Under the pieces are notes generated by a model. That model had not been told where the DNA came from. It saw nothing but the letters and a program-made list of their open reading frames with translations, and searched no databases. A DNA stretch of 64,000 bases from Lachnospiraceae bacterium. GTDB taxonomy: Bacteria; Bacillota; Clostridia; Lachnospirales; Lachnospiraceae. Of this stretch, positions 34,630 through 43,609 are shown piece by piece. Numbering within the stretch: position 1 is the stretch's first letter; every line of letters starts with the position of its first letter. Position numbers and translations under genes: made by a program. The stretch covers positions 24,627 through 88,626 of the forward strand of contig SFGF01000021.1 of NCBI GenBank assembly GCA_004556655.1, given 5' to 3'.

Positions 34630-34676
34630 AATTTAGCAAAACAAAAGGGAACCCACAAGCCCCCGGGGGGGATATT
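34630..34676 (-). promoter_or_regulatory. Metal-island operator-promoter of the methyltransferase operon
   Basis: Minus strand: ATATCCCCCCCGGGGGC into -35 TTGTGG (34653-34658), 17-bp spacer, -10 TAAATT (34630-34635). Confidence 0.75.
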
Positions 34677-34685
34677 GGTTCCCTT
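34645..34685 (-). terminator. Terminator of the NlpC/P60 gene enclosing the operator
   Basis: AAGGGAACC (34677-34685 complement) pairs with GGTTCCCTT (34645-34653 complement), followed by TTGTTTT on the minus strand. The 23-nt loop is the GC palindrome of the next operon, which can itself form an inner stem. Terminator and operator-promoter therefore share the same DNA. Confidence 0.7.
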
Positions 34686-34707
34686 AATCTTCTATTATTT
34701 TTATTTT

Positions 34708-36141
34708 TCAGGTGAATCTCCTGATTGCGAGGATCGTTGTGTGATCCGCTCTTCTGTCATGGGTAATTCCCCATTTGCTTCCTTTGGCTTCCACAATTCC
34801 ACCGTAACCATCATAGATTGCCACATGACCGGAATAGCAGATTACATCACCTGCTCTTGCCTGGGAAAGGCTGCTTACAGGTTTTCCAAGGCTTCTCCAA
34901 CCGGCTGAAGTTGTATAACCTCCACTATATGCTCCTGTATTCTTCAAAACCTGCCATACAAAATGAGAACAGTCGATACCATTGGTCAGCGAGTTTCCGC
35001 CCCAAACGTATGGATTACCTACAAACTGATCGGCATATGCTACAATCGCACTTCCGGAAACACCGCTGCTGGAACTTCCTGAATTGCTGGAGCTTCCTGA
35101 ACTGCTGCTGCCTCCTGAGCTGTTAGAACTTCCTGAACTATTGCTGCTTCCTGAGCTGTTGGAACTTCCTGAATTACTGTTGCCTGTTGAAGAAGACTGA
35201 TTGCTCTGAGATGCTCTTCGTGCTGCTTCTTCTGCCGCACGTTGAGCTGCTTCTGCTTCTGCACGACGGGCTGCTTCTTCTGCCTGTCTTCTTTCTTCTG
35301 CCAGACGATTAATCTCAGCTTCCTGCTGCGCAATCAGATTACTGATCTCTGATGCCTGCTGACGAGCTGCCGCAATCTGGCTCTCATAATCGCTGCTTGT
35401 AGCTTTCTTTTCATCAATGCGTGACTGCAGATCAGACTGCTGATATTCCAAATCAGCTTTCTGAGATTCCAGAGAAGCTTTTTGATTCTCCAGAGAAGAT
35501 TTCTGATTCTCCAATTCAGTCTTCTGGGTCTCAAGTTCGGTCTTCTGGGTCTCAAGATTATTCTTCAGTTCGGTCACCTGGTCTACAGTTTCTATGTACT
35601 TGTCCAGACTGTCACGATCATACTCGTGCATACTCTGAGCATATTCTGCACGATTCAACATGGAAGAGAAATCACCGGATCCCAAAATCACGTTGACCCA
35701 TGCGGAATTCCCACCATTTTCATAGATATATTTGATACGCTTCTTCATATCTTCATACTGTTGATCGCGATCAGCTTCTGCCTGAGCAAGCTCTGCCTGT
35801 GTTTGCTCAATCTCGCCCTGCTTTACAGTAATATCAGCTTCTTTCGCCGTAATACTATTCTGTGTATCCGTAATGCTCTGTTCCGTGCTTGAGATATCTG
35901 ATTTGGTAGCATCAATCTGAATCATCAGATCGACCATATCCGCATCCATTGAATTAATCTCCGCCTGTACCTGCATCTGTTTTGCAGAGAGTGCATCGAT
36001 TGCATCATTTGTCTCACTCAAACGGCTTTCTGCCTGACTTTTTTCTTGTTTTAGCTGCTGTTCTGTGGTTGCAGATACTGTGAAAGTCTGAGATAACATC
36101 ATCGTCAGCCCAAGTACCAAACATACAATTCTTTTTTTCAT
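34708..36141 (-). CDS. Secreted coiled-coil NlpC/P60 peptidoglycan hydrolase
   Basis: A 477-residue secreted protein of the PcsB/CwlO type. A signal peptide ends near VSATTEQ. A long coiled coil (about 26-310) contains heptad-like repeats of LE(T/N/S)QK. Then comes a Gly/Ser/Asn-rich low-complexity linker (about 310-360), and the C-terminal NlpC/P60 domain with catalytic Cys in NGIDCSHFVW and His in SGHVAIYDG. The family cleaves cross-bridge peptides during division or elongation and is often controlled through the coiled coil by FtsEX. GGGAG precedes the ATG. Single gene. Confidence 0.93.
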   Translation of the reverse strand: MKKRIVCLVLGLTMMLSQTFTVSATTEQQLKQEKSQAESRLSETNDAIDALSAKQMQVQAEINSMDADMVDLMIQIDATKSDISSTEQSITDTQNSITAKEADITVKQGEIEQTQAELAQAEADRDQQYEDMKKRIKYIYENGGNSAWVNVILGSGDFSSMLNRAEYAQSMHEYDRDSLDKYIETVDQVTELKNNLETQKTELETQKTELENQKSSLENQKASLESQKADLEYQQSDLQSRIDEKKATSSDYESQIAAARQQASEISNLIAQQEAEINRLAEERRQAEEAARRAEAEAAQRAAEEAARRASQSNQSSSTGNSNSGSSNSSGSSNSSGSSNSSGGSSSSGSSSNSGSSSSGVSGSAIVAYADQFVGNPYVWGGNSLTNGIDCSHFVWQVLKNTGAYSGGYTTSAGWRSLGKPVSSLSQARAGDVICYSGHVAIYDGYGGIVEAKGSKWGITHDRRADHTTILAIRRFT

Positions 36142-36309
36142 TTAACATTCTCCCAACATAACATTTTTGTGTCCGTAAACTTTCCGTAATAATTTCAGCT
36201 ACTACTCCATCATATTACCATGAACCTGCTATGCTTTGCAACCCTTTTTTGCGCATTTTTTAAAATCATTTTATATTTTTGTAACAATTATGTAGCGTTT
36301 CTATTATTA

Positions 36310-37083
36310 TTAATGTCTTTCCTCTGTGCTTCCATAGGTTTCACAAAACCTTGCGGCAAATGAAGGGGGCTCTTTTACCATATACAGATGTGAAAGATCA
36401 CCCACACGCAATCCCCTGAAATATGCAGTTCCTTTTTCTCTTTCTTCTGTAACTATTTCTGTAACGGATGTAGGTGCCAGTGCCAGACTATGCCATAAAA
36501 TAAAAGGTGAAATATTCCAAAGATGAGACATAATCACACAACTAACTCCAAAATGGCAGAATAATGTAATAGTTTCTCTGCTTTCCTTCACTACCCTGTA
36601 ATGAACTCCATCTCTGACATACCCATACTGTTCCAGAAGCTTGTCAAAATTTTCTGTCACATAATCATACATAGGAACAAGATCACTGTATTTCGCTGCC
36701 AAAGATGTCCTCCAACCATTTTTGTCCATATATTCCGGGTGTTCTGTCCAATATCCCGGAACCATATCCCAAAGAATACGCGACTGAAAATATCCGTTTT
36801 TCTTCTTGCAGTCCGGATAGGCTTTCTGAAGTTCAGTTTCCTGATTAATATCCACCTGTGCCGGAAATTCCTGCAGCCAGTCTTTCGTCTCAGCCGTAAG
36901 TCCCAACTTTTTCAATGTATAAGAAGCAGTAACCTGTGCTCTTCCCAACGGTGATACATAACAGTCGCCCACATTCAGATCCTCCGCTGTCTCTGCCAGC
37001 AAAGCTGCCTCTTTGTGTCCTTTTTCCGTCAATGTATCATGTTCATAATCCGGTTCTCCATGTCGGATCAGTAAAATTCTCAT
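36310..37083 (-). CDS. Histidine phosphatase family protein
   Basis: A 257-residue phosphoglycerate-mutase-like protein. It starts MRILLIRHGEPDYEHD, with the RHG catalytic histidine motif, and has YVSPLGRAQVTASYT and the second histidine in TITLFCHFGVSCVIMSHLW. Substrate unknown. It overlaps the upstream exporter gene by four bases and so is translationally coupled to it; GGAG lies within that gene's end. Confidence 0.9.
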   Translation of the reverse strand: MRILLIRHGEPDYEHDTLTEKGHKEAALLAETAEDLNVGDCYVSPLGRAQVTASYTLKKLGLTAETKDWLQEFPAQVDINQETELQKAYPDCKKKNGYFQSRILWDMVPGYWTEHPEYMDKNGWRTSLAAKYSDLVPMYDYVTENFDKLLEQYGYVRDGVHYRVVKESRETITLFCHFGVSCVIMSHLWNISPFILWHSLALAPTSVTEIVTEEREKGTAYFRGLRVGDLSHLYMVKEPPSFAARFCETYGSTEERH

Positions 37084-38126
37084 ATCTGTTTTTCTCCTTT
37101 TTCTCTCTTCTCCAGGTTTTTCTTCCAGTAGCGCTCCAGTGTTTTTCCGTCCAATCCTTCCACAAAACGCTTTTTAAACATCAAAAATTCTTCTAAATCC
37201 ATGAGAATATGGTACAAAAGCGCTCTGCTTTCAAATTCTTCTCGTGTAACGGGCAGAGGTTCTTGCTTCATATCCAGAAAGATCTGCTGCAGAGCCTCCA
37301 GCTGCCTTGCAGGGACATTCATTTCTACTACATATTCTTTCATATAAAGAATATATCCGGCCACAATCTTCGCCTGTCCCGGCATGCTTCTAATTCGTTT
37401 CAATTCATAATGCAGATTGTGAATTGCTGTGCACTGATTGCTTCTCATCTCAAAATACTCAATATAATATACCGGATGGGATTGGAATGTATTATTCTGA
37501 TACTCATAAGCCTCATGTAGATACTCCTGAAGCTGCTTCTCAAGGTTAATAATATCGTCCCAGACATTTCTGTCGGATGGATTCTCCAAAAGGTATGCCG
37601 CCAGTTCCCCAAGGATACTCTGCAGTTTTTCTTCGGTATCTCTCATGCAACGAATAATTTCCTTTTTCTGACTGTCATTTCCATGAAAAAGATTCAGAAG
37701 AAGTGCAATCGTTATACCAATCAGTACCAGCATAAACTCATTCCAAATAAATTCTCTGGTAAAATGCTCTGTATTTAAAAAATGTGTTCCAATCACAACA
37801 TTCACAGACACCGCTGCTTTCCAGCCCAATATTTCACAGAGAATTGTGACACAGAGAACAAAAATACCAAAAGCCACCCATTCGCTTCTCATATGAGTAA
37901 ACATCAGCCATGCAAGAAAAACTGATATCACAAAAGTGATCACTCTCACCAGTGATAGTTTTACGGTCTCCCATTTTGTAGTCACAATTGTTAAAAATGC
38001 AATACTTCCCGCAGATGCTTCAAACTGCAGATGCAACAGCTGTGCTATATAAATTGCAATACTGCTTCCCACGGCAAGTTTTATCGCACGTAGAATAAAT
38101 TTTGTTCTCTGCCTTTTTTTGTCCAC
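37080..38126 (-). CDS. Aromatic acid exporter family (ArAE_1/DUF939) membrane protein
   Basis: A 348-residue protein: four to five N-terminal membrane helices (IKLAVGSSIAIYIAQLLHLQFEASAGSIAFLTIVTTKWETVKLSLVRVITF is typical of FUSC-like exporters) and a soluble helical C-terminal domain of about 190 residues rich in Glu and Gln. The start is GTG 38126 with AAAGGAG upstream. Presumed half-size exporter; substrate unknown. It forms an operon with the phosphatase downstream. Confidence 0.85.
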   Translation of the reverse strand: MDKKRQRTKFILRAIKLAVGSSIAIYIAQLLHLQFEASAGSIAFLTIVTTKWETVKLSLVRVITFVISVFLAWLMFTHMRSEWVAFGIFVLCVTILCEILGWKAAVSVNVVIGTHFLNTEHFTREFIWNEFMLVLIGITIALLLNLFHGNDSQKKEIIRCMRDTEEKLQSILGELAAYLLENPSDRNVWDDIINLEKQLQEYLHEAYEYQNNTFQSHPVYYIEYFEMRSNQCTAIHNLHYELKRIRSMPGQAKIVAGYILYMKEYVVEMNVPARQLEALQQIFLDMKQEPLPVTREEFESRALLYHILMDLEEFLMFKKRFVEGLDGKTLERYWKKNLEKREKGEKQI

Positions 38127-38146
38127 TCTGGTCTCCTTTCATTTTG

Positions 38147-39469
38147 TCATCCTTCTGATAAGTGTTTCCACTTTTTCACTGTTTCAAGACGTTCTTTCAC
38201 CTGTTTTTCAGCTCCTTGAACCCCCGGTTTGTAATATTCCCGTCCTTTCAGAGACTCCGGAAGACATTCCATACGGGTCAGTTTTTCTTCCGTATCATGA
38301 GCATATTGATACCCGACGCCATAATCCAGTTCTTTCATCAATTTAGTGGGCGCATTGCGAAGCCAGAGGGGAACGGGCTCAGCACGCTTTTCCTTCACGT
38401 CTTTTTTGCACTGTTCACATGCCTGATAAAGCGCATTTGACTTAGGTGCCATAGCAAGATATGTCACAGCATGAGTCAGATGCACATCACATTCCGGCAT
38501 TCCCAGAAAATGGCAGGCCTGATATGCTGCAACTGCCACCTGCAGCGCGTTGCTGTCTGCCATTCCCACATCCTCACTGGCAAAACGAATGAGCCTTCTG
38601 GCAATATATAAAGGATTTTCTCCACCTTCCAACATACGAAACAGCCAATAGATCGCTGCATCCGGATCACTGTTGCGCATGGATTTATGAAGAGCAGAAA
38701 TCAGATTATAATGTTCTTCCCCTGTTTTATCATACAATAATGACTTTTTGCTGATACACTGCTCCATCCCTTCATCTGTAACAGTAATAGCCTCAGCACT
38801 GACTTCTCCGTTCAGCACTGCCATCTCCAGTGTATTCAGTGCTGTTCTTGCATCTCCATTGGCAAAAACAGCAATCGCCTGCAGCTGTCTTTCTGTTATG
38901 CGAATTGTCTGATTGCCAAATCCGGACGAACTCACCAGTGCATGACGCAGAAGCTTTACCAAATCTTTTTCTTCCAAAGATTTCAAAACAAATACTTTGC
39001 ATCGGGATAAAAGTGCTGCATTAATCTCAAAAGAAGGATTCTCCGTAGTTGCACCGATCAGAATAATACTTCCTTTCTCAACAAAAGGAAGAAATGCATC
39101 CTGCTGAGCTTTATTGAACCGATGAATCTCATCTACAAAAAGCACGGTGCGTATCCCCATCCTCCGGCTATTCTCTGCCTGATTCATCACTTCTTTAATT
39201 TCTTTGATACCACTTGTCACAGCACTGAAATTGATAAAATCCGCCCTGGTCCTTCCGGCAATAATACTGGCAAGTGTGGTCTTACCAACTCCGGGCGGAC
39301 CCCAGAAAATCATAGATGATATCTGGTCTTTCTCTATAAGCAAACGGAGCACCTTCCCTTTACCGAGAAGATGCTCCTGTCCCACAAAATCCTCCAGCCT
39401 GTGCGGCCGTAACCTGCTGGCCAGAGGAACATTTCGTTCCCTGTCATCGAATAAGGTCATCTGTTCCAT
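38147..39469 (-). CDS. rarA: Replication-associated recombination protein RarA (MgsA)
   Basis: A 440-residue clamp-loader-like AAA+ ATPase acting at stalled replication forks. N-terminal PLASRLRPHRLEDFVGQEHLLG, Walker A WGPPGVGKTTLASIIA, Walker B VLFVDEIHRF, sensor 1 ILIGATTENPSFEIN, then the tetramerisation domain with YDKTGEEHYNLISALHKSMRNSDPDAAIYWLFRML. Length is typical. GGAGG precedes the ATG. Confidence 0.96.
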   Translation of the reverse strand: MEQMTLFDDRERNVPLASRLRPHRLEDFVGQEHLLGKGKVLRLLIEKDQISSMIFWGPPGVGKTTLASIIAGRTRADFINFSAVTSGIKEIKEVMNQAENSRRMGIRTVLFVDEIHRFNKAQQDAFLPFVEKGSIILIGATTENPSFEINAALLSRCKVFVLKSLEEKDLVKLLRHALVSSSGFGNQTIRITERQLQAIAVFANGDARTALNTLEMAVLNGEVSAEAITVTDEGMEQCISKKSLLYDKTGEEHYNLISALHKSMRNSDPDAAIYWLFRMLEGGENPLYIARRLIRFASEDVGMADSNALQVAVAAYQACHFLGMPECDVHLTHAVTYLAMAPKSNALYQACEQCKKDVKEKRAEPVPLWLRNAPTKLMKELDYGVGYQYAHDTEEKLTRMECLPESLKGREYYKPGVQGAEKQVKERLETVKKWKHLSEG

Positions 39470-39536
39470 CTTCCGACACCTCCTGTTTTATCTTAGCAAA
39501 CAGAAGTTCGATTGACAAGGTTTCAATTACATATTA

Positions 39537-40484
39537 TTAAACTTTTTCTATTTTTTCCTGTCCTCTTCTTCTTATCCCTGCAAAGATGGAACCTGCGATA
39601 TTGTGCCATACACTGAAGATTGCTCCCGGCAATGTTGCCATTGGATTGGCGGCAAAGTTTGCCGTTGCCAATGATACTGCCAGACCACTGTTTTGCATAC
39701 CTACCTCTATGGCGATCGCTGTTGCTTTATTGTACGGTATTTTCAGCACCCTGGCAACCAGCAGGCCAAGTGCCATCCCCAAGAAATTGTGAATTATCAC
39801 GACGCCAAGTACCAGTACACCACTGGTGATCAGTTTCTCTTTGTTAACAGCCACGATTCCCGAAATGATCATTACAATAGATACCACAGATATCAACGGA
39901 AGAACATCACGGATTTTCTGAATCTGATGATGAAACAATTTGTTCAAAAGAAGACCGATCAGTACCGGGATCAGAATTACTTTTACCACAGATAATACCA
40001 TAGCCCAGAATGATACCTCCACCCAGGCACCACCCAGCCCATAGACCAGAAGCGGTGTCATAATCGGTGCGATCAGGGTAGAGACGATCGTCATACCTAC
40101 AGAAAGAGCCACATCTCCACCTGCAATATAGGTAATTACATTGCTTGCCGTTCCTCCCGGGCAACATCCTACCAAAATCACTCCGATCGCCAGATCCGGT
40201 TCCAGTCCCAGAAGCACAGACAATAACCATGCCCCCAGTGGCATCACCGTATATTGTGCCAGACAGCCCGCAAGAATCTCTTTTGGTCTTGAAAATACAA
40301 TTTTAAAATCTTCTGCCCGGATGGTAAGACCCATACCGAACATGGCTACCCCAAGAAACACTGAGGTATAGTTGGTCGCCCAGCCAAAACCTTCCGGTTT
40401 CCAGAATGCCAGGGCTGAAAAAATCAAAATAATGATACTGATATATCGGGTCAGCAATGAAGCTACTTTTCCTATTTTCTTCAT
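39537..40484 (-). CDS. BASS-family transporter, probable ketopantoate/pantoate importer
   Basis: A 315-residue, about ten-helix protein of the bile acid:sodium symporter family, with VLVGCCPGGTASNVITYIAGGDVALSV and VGMQNSGLAVSLA motifs. Its ATG overlaps the panC stop (ATGA), so it is part of the panD-panC operon. A BASS member in Salmonella, PanS, is known to take up ketopantoate, and related pan-linked members are widespread; with no panB or panE here, uptake of the precursor is the likely role. Confidence 0.85.
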   Translation of the reverse strand: MKKIGKVASLLTRYISIIILIFSALAFWKPEGFGWATNYTSVFLGVAMFGMGLTIRAEDFKIVFSRPKEILAGCLAQYTVMPLGAWLLSVLLGLEPDLAIGVILVGCCPGGTASNVITYIAGGDVALSVGMTIVSTLIAPIMTPLLVYGLGGAWVEVSFWAMVLSVVKVILIPVLIGLLLNKLFHHQIQKIRDVLPLISVVSIVMIISGIVAVNKEKLITSGVLVLGVVIIHNFLGMALGLLVARVLKIPYNKATAIAIEVGMQNSGLAVSLATANFAANPMATLPGAIFSVWHNIAGSIFAGIRRRGQEKIEKV

Positions 40485-41326
40485 TTCTGCACCTCGTAAC
40501 TGAAATTATCAATCAGTCTTGTCTTACCAATATATACTGCCATAGCAACAAGAACATCCCTGTCCACCTGATCCACAGGCTGCATCGTCAGGGCATCCAC
40601 TACAGAAATATAGTCAATTCGTGCCAACGGTTCGCTTTCTACAATTTCCCGCATTTCTTTCAGAACGCTCTCACTGATACATCCATCGCTGATGATCTCC
40701 TGTCCTTTTCTTACTGCACGAGACAGACAGAGTGCTGCTTTTCTTTCTTCCGAATTCAGATACGTATTTCTGGATGATTTTGCCAGACCGTCCTCCTCAC
40801 GAATGATCGGACAACCCACGATACGGATATCAAAGTTCAAATCTTTCACCATTTTACGGATAATGGCAAGCTGCTGGGCATCTTTCTGTCCGAAATACGC
40901 ATTGTCCGGTGTCACGATATTGAATAACTTAGACACTACGGTACATACACCCTTAAAATGTATGGGTCTTGTTTTACCGCACAGAGTATCAGACAACGTA
41001 TTGATACTTACGTATGCACAGGCATCCTGATACATTTCTTCCGGCTCCGGATGGAAAATCAGATCTGCACCGATACTCTCACACAGGGCACAGTCTCTCT
41101 CAAAATCTCTCGGATAATCCTCCAGATCTTCATTTGGTCCGAACTGTGTGGGATTGACAAAGACAGACACTACAACTTTATCATTTTCCTCTCTGCACTT
41201 TTTGATCAGACTTGCATGACCCTCATGCAAAAATCCCATCGTCGGTACAAGACCTATGGAGTATCCTGCCTTTTTCCATTCACGGATCTGGTCTCTGGTT
41301 GCTTTGATTGTTTTTGTTACTTGCAT
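40481..41326 (-). CDS. panC: Pantothenate synthetase
   Basis: A 281-residue ligase joining pantoate and beta-alanine with ATP in the cytoplasm. Signatures: GLVPTMGFLHEGHASLIKKC (HIGH-type motif HEGH), SVFVNPTQFGPNEDLEDYPRDFERD, GVCTVVSKLFNIVTPDNAYFGQKDAQQLAIIRKM and SSRNTYLN (KMSKS-equivalent region). Full length. It follows panD by 64 bp, with GAGGAAG upstream. Confidence 0.97.
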   Translation of the reverse strand: MQVTKTIKATRDQIREWKKAGYSIGLVPTMGFLHEGHASLIKKCREENDKVVVSVFVNPTQFGPNEDLEDYPRDFERDCALCESIGADLIFHPEPEEMYQDACAYVSINTLSDTLCGKTRPIHFKGVCTVVSKLFNIVTPDNAYFGQKDAQQLAIIRKMVKDLNFDIRIVGCPIIREEDGLAKSSRNTYLNSEERKAALCLSRAVRKGQEIISDGCISESVLKEMREIVESEPLARIDYISVVDALTMQPVDQVDRDVLVAMAVYIGKTRLIDNFSYEVQK

Positions 41327-41390
41327 TTTGCTTCTTCCTCTTTCTTATGGATTTGAAGATAGCCCCGTTCTGATGTCACTGTCGAATTTC

Positions 41391-41783
41391 TCATTTCATG
41401 TCTTTCAGTAAACCATGTTTCTCATAATTTGTGATTCGGCTGATCTTATTTTCATCATCCACAAAAATTACGGAAGGCTTATGTACTTTTGCTTCCTCCA
41501 TATGGTAATTCCCATATGCCATAATAATAATTCTGTCACCTACGCTGACACATCTTGCTGCCGCACCGTTCAGACAGATCATACCGCTGCCCGGTTCACC
41601 GCTGATCGTGTAAGTTTCAAACCTGCTTCCATTGTTCACGTCGACGATCTGGACTTTTTCATATTCCAAAATACCGGCTGCATTCAGCAATTCTTCATCC
41701 ACTGTAATGCTCCCGACGTAATCCAGTTCAGCCTGTTTGACCACAGCCCGGTGAATTTTTGATTTTAACATTTCAACTGTCAT
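41391..41783 (-). CDS. panD: Aspartate 1-decarboxylase precursor
   Basis: A 130-residue pyruvoyl enzyme making beta-alanine. The self-cleavage site is Gly-Ser in YVGSITVDEELL (serine becomes the pyruvoyl group), and NNGSRFETYTISGEPGSGMICLNGAAAR is the conserved active-site region. Start with AAAGGGG upstream. First gene of the operon with panC and the BASS transporter. Confidence 0.97.
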   Translation of the reverse strand: MTVEMLKSKIHRAVVKQAELDYVGSITVDEELLNAAGILEYEKVQIVDVNNGSRFETYTISGEPGSGMICLNGAAARCVSVGDRIIIMAYGNYHMEEAKVHKPSVIFVDDENKISRITNYEKHGLLKDMK

Positions 41784-41990
41784 TTCATACCCCTTTCCGA
41801 ATGCCAGGTCCTGCGGCTGCTTTGTCGCTTTCCTTCAGGCCTGTCATCTGTATGTACTATGAAATAAAACAGTGCATCAGAAACAGAGTATAGTTTTGTG
41901 TGACCGTTTGTAACGGAATCAAATACTATCTCCAGCGGTTATTATAGCACAAAGGTTCAAAAATACAATCAAAAATCGGATTGTCCGCAA

Positions 41991-43343
41991 TTACATACAC
42001 GCTTCAATTGCCTTTTCAAAGATATCCAATCCGGCTTCCAGCTGCTCATCTGTCATAACTAACGGTGCCAGAAAACGGATTACATTGTTATATGTACCTG
42101 CTCCTTCCACCATCAGTCCATGCTGTGCACATTCTTTGATAATTGCTGAAGTCAGCTCAGCTGCAGGCTCTTTTGTTTTCTTATCTTTTACGAATTCGAT
42201 ACCCACCATACCGCCAAGTCCTCTTACATCTCCGACTACCTGATATTTTTCCATCCATGCTTTATAACGGTTCATTACTTTTTCACCTATCTCACAGGAA
42301 CGGCCTGACAGATCATCTCTCTCCATAATCTCGATATTTTTCAGTGCAGCCGCACATGCCAGTGGATTTCCTCCAAAAGTTCCGCCTATAGTTCCCGGTG
42401 CCGGTGCTTCCATGATCTCTTCTTTTGCAATGATTGCTGACAAAGGAATACCGGTTGCAATGGATTTTGCAGTGGCAATGATATCCGGTTCCACACCTGC
42501 TTCCTGCCAGTACATGGATGCAAACATCCGACCGGTTCTGCAAAAGCCACTCTGAACCTCATCAGCAACCAGAAGAATCCCGTTCTCATCACAGATTTTA
42601 CGCACTGCTTTGATCCATTCGATCGGTGCCGGAATAAATCCACCTTCACCCTGCAGTGGTTCCACAACCATTGCAGCAATGGAATCTGCCGGTCCGCACT
42701 GTTCAAATACCGCATAAATGGAATCCAGATAATACTTTAGTGCTTCCTCTTCTGTCATCCCTTCCGGTTTCCGATAATAATATGGAAACTGAGCACGGAA
42801 GATACCATCCGGGAACGGACCCATACCTACCGCATATGCTTTCTTCGATGTCATGGACATGGTAAGCAAAGTTCTTCCATGGAAAGCACCGGAAAATACA
42901 ATGATGTTTTGACGTTTCGTATATGCTTTTGCAAGTTTTACTGCATTCTCATCTGCCTCGGCACCACTGTTTGTAAAATATGCTTTTTTCTTCTCTCCTC
43001 TTACAGGCGCAATTTCACAGAGTTTCTCTGCCAGAGCCACATATCCCTCATGTGTTACAATATTGAACATGCCATGGAAATATTTATCAGCCTGTGCTTT
43101 TACCACTTCCACAATTTCCGGCTGTGAATAACCTATATTCAGTACACCGACACCGCCGATCCAGTCAAGGAATTTATTTCCATCCACATCTTCGATCATT
43201 GCGCCCTCACCACGCTCGATGACAACCGGATAGCCACAGCGAATGGCACTTGGTACCACTGCATTTCTGCGCTCAATCATTTTCTGTGCTTTCGGTCCCG
43301 GCAAAGTTTCTGTTATAATTTCAGGCAAATCTGTTCTTAACAT
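41991..43343 (-). CDS. gabT: 4-aminobutyrate aminotransferase (class III)
   Basis: A 450-residue PLP enzyme. Motifs: YFTNSGAEADENAVKLAKAYT, IIVFSGAFHGRTLLTMSMTSK, ILLVADEVQSGFCRTGRMFA (PLP Asp) and ATAKSIATGIPLSAII (Schiff-base Lys). I start it at MLRTDLPE (43343), after GGAGGATTC; the longer ORF runs through a terminator-like leader. The closest fit is GabT, converting GABA to succinate semialdehyde; the nearby 4-hydroxybutyrate dehydrogenase, which reduces that product, supports this. Divergent from the PucR gene. Confidence 0.88.
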   Translation of the reverse strand: MLRTDLPEIITETLPGPKAQKMIERRNAVVPSAIRCGYPVVIERGEGAMIEDVDGNKFLDWIGGVGVLNIGYSQPEIVEVVKAQADKYFHGMFNIVTHEGYVALAEKLCEIAPVRGEKKKAYFTNSGAEADENAVKLAKAYTKRQNIIVFSGAFHGRTLLTMSMTSKKAYAVGMGPFPDGIFRAQFPYYYRKPEGMTEEEALKYYLDSIYAVFEQCGPADSIAAMVVEPLQGEGGFIPAPIEWIKAVRKICDENGILLVADEVQSGFCRTGRMFASMYWQEAGVEPDIIATAKSIATGIPLSAIIAKEEIMEAPAPGTIGGTFGGNPLACAAALKNIEIMERDDLSGRSCEIGEKVMNRYKAWMEKYQVVGDVRGLGGMVGIEFVKDKKTKEPAAELTSAIIKECAQHGLMVEGAGTYNNVIRFLAPLVMTDEQLEAGLDIFEKAIEACM

Positions 43344-43372
43344 AATAGAATCCTCCTCACATTTTCTAAGAT

Positions 43373-43422
43373 ATAAAAAAGCACAACAAAAGAAGCTTTT
43401 CCTCAACCTCTTTGTTGTGCTA
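43373..43422 (-). terminator. Intrinsic terminator in the gabT leader
   Basis: On the minus strand AGCACAACAAA pairs with TTTGTTGTGCT across a purine-rich loop, followed by TTTTTTATATC. It ends about 30 nt before the gabT start, downstream of where the promoter must lie, so it could act as an attenuator. Confidence 0.65.
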
Positions 43423-43609
43423 TGCATATTATGCCACTGTTTTTTGACCTTTTCTATGGACTGCAGACACATTATTTTCTTATGTTTTTGTGCTGACAGT
43501 ACAAATATCTCGAATTTAACTTTACGCAAATTATAAGTTGTGTGGATTTACACACAATCATCCCTATGTTAAGATAAAAAATATCATACTATTCAGGGGG
43601 AATCTATTC

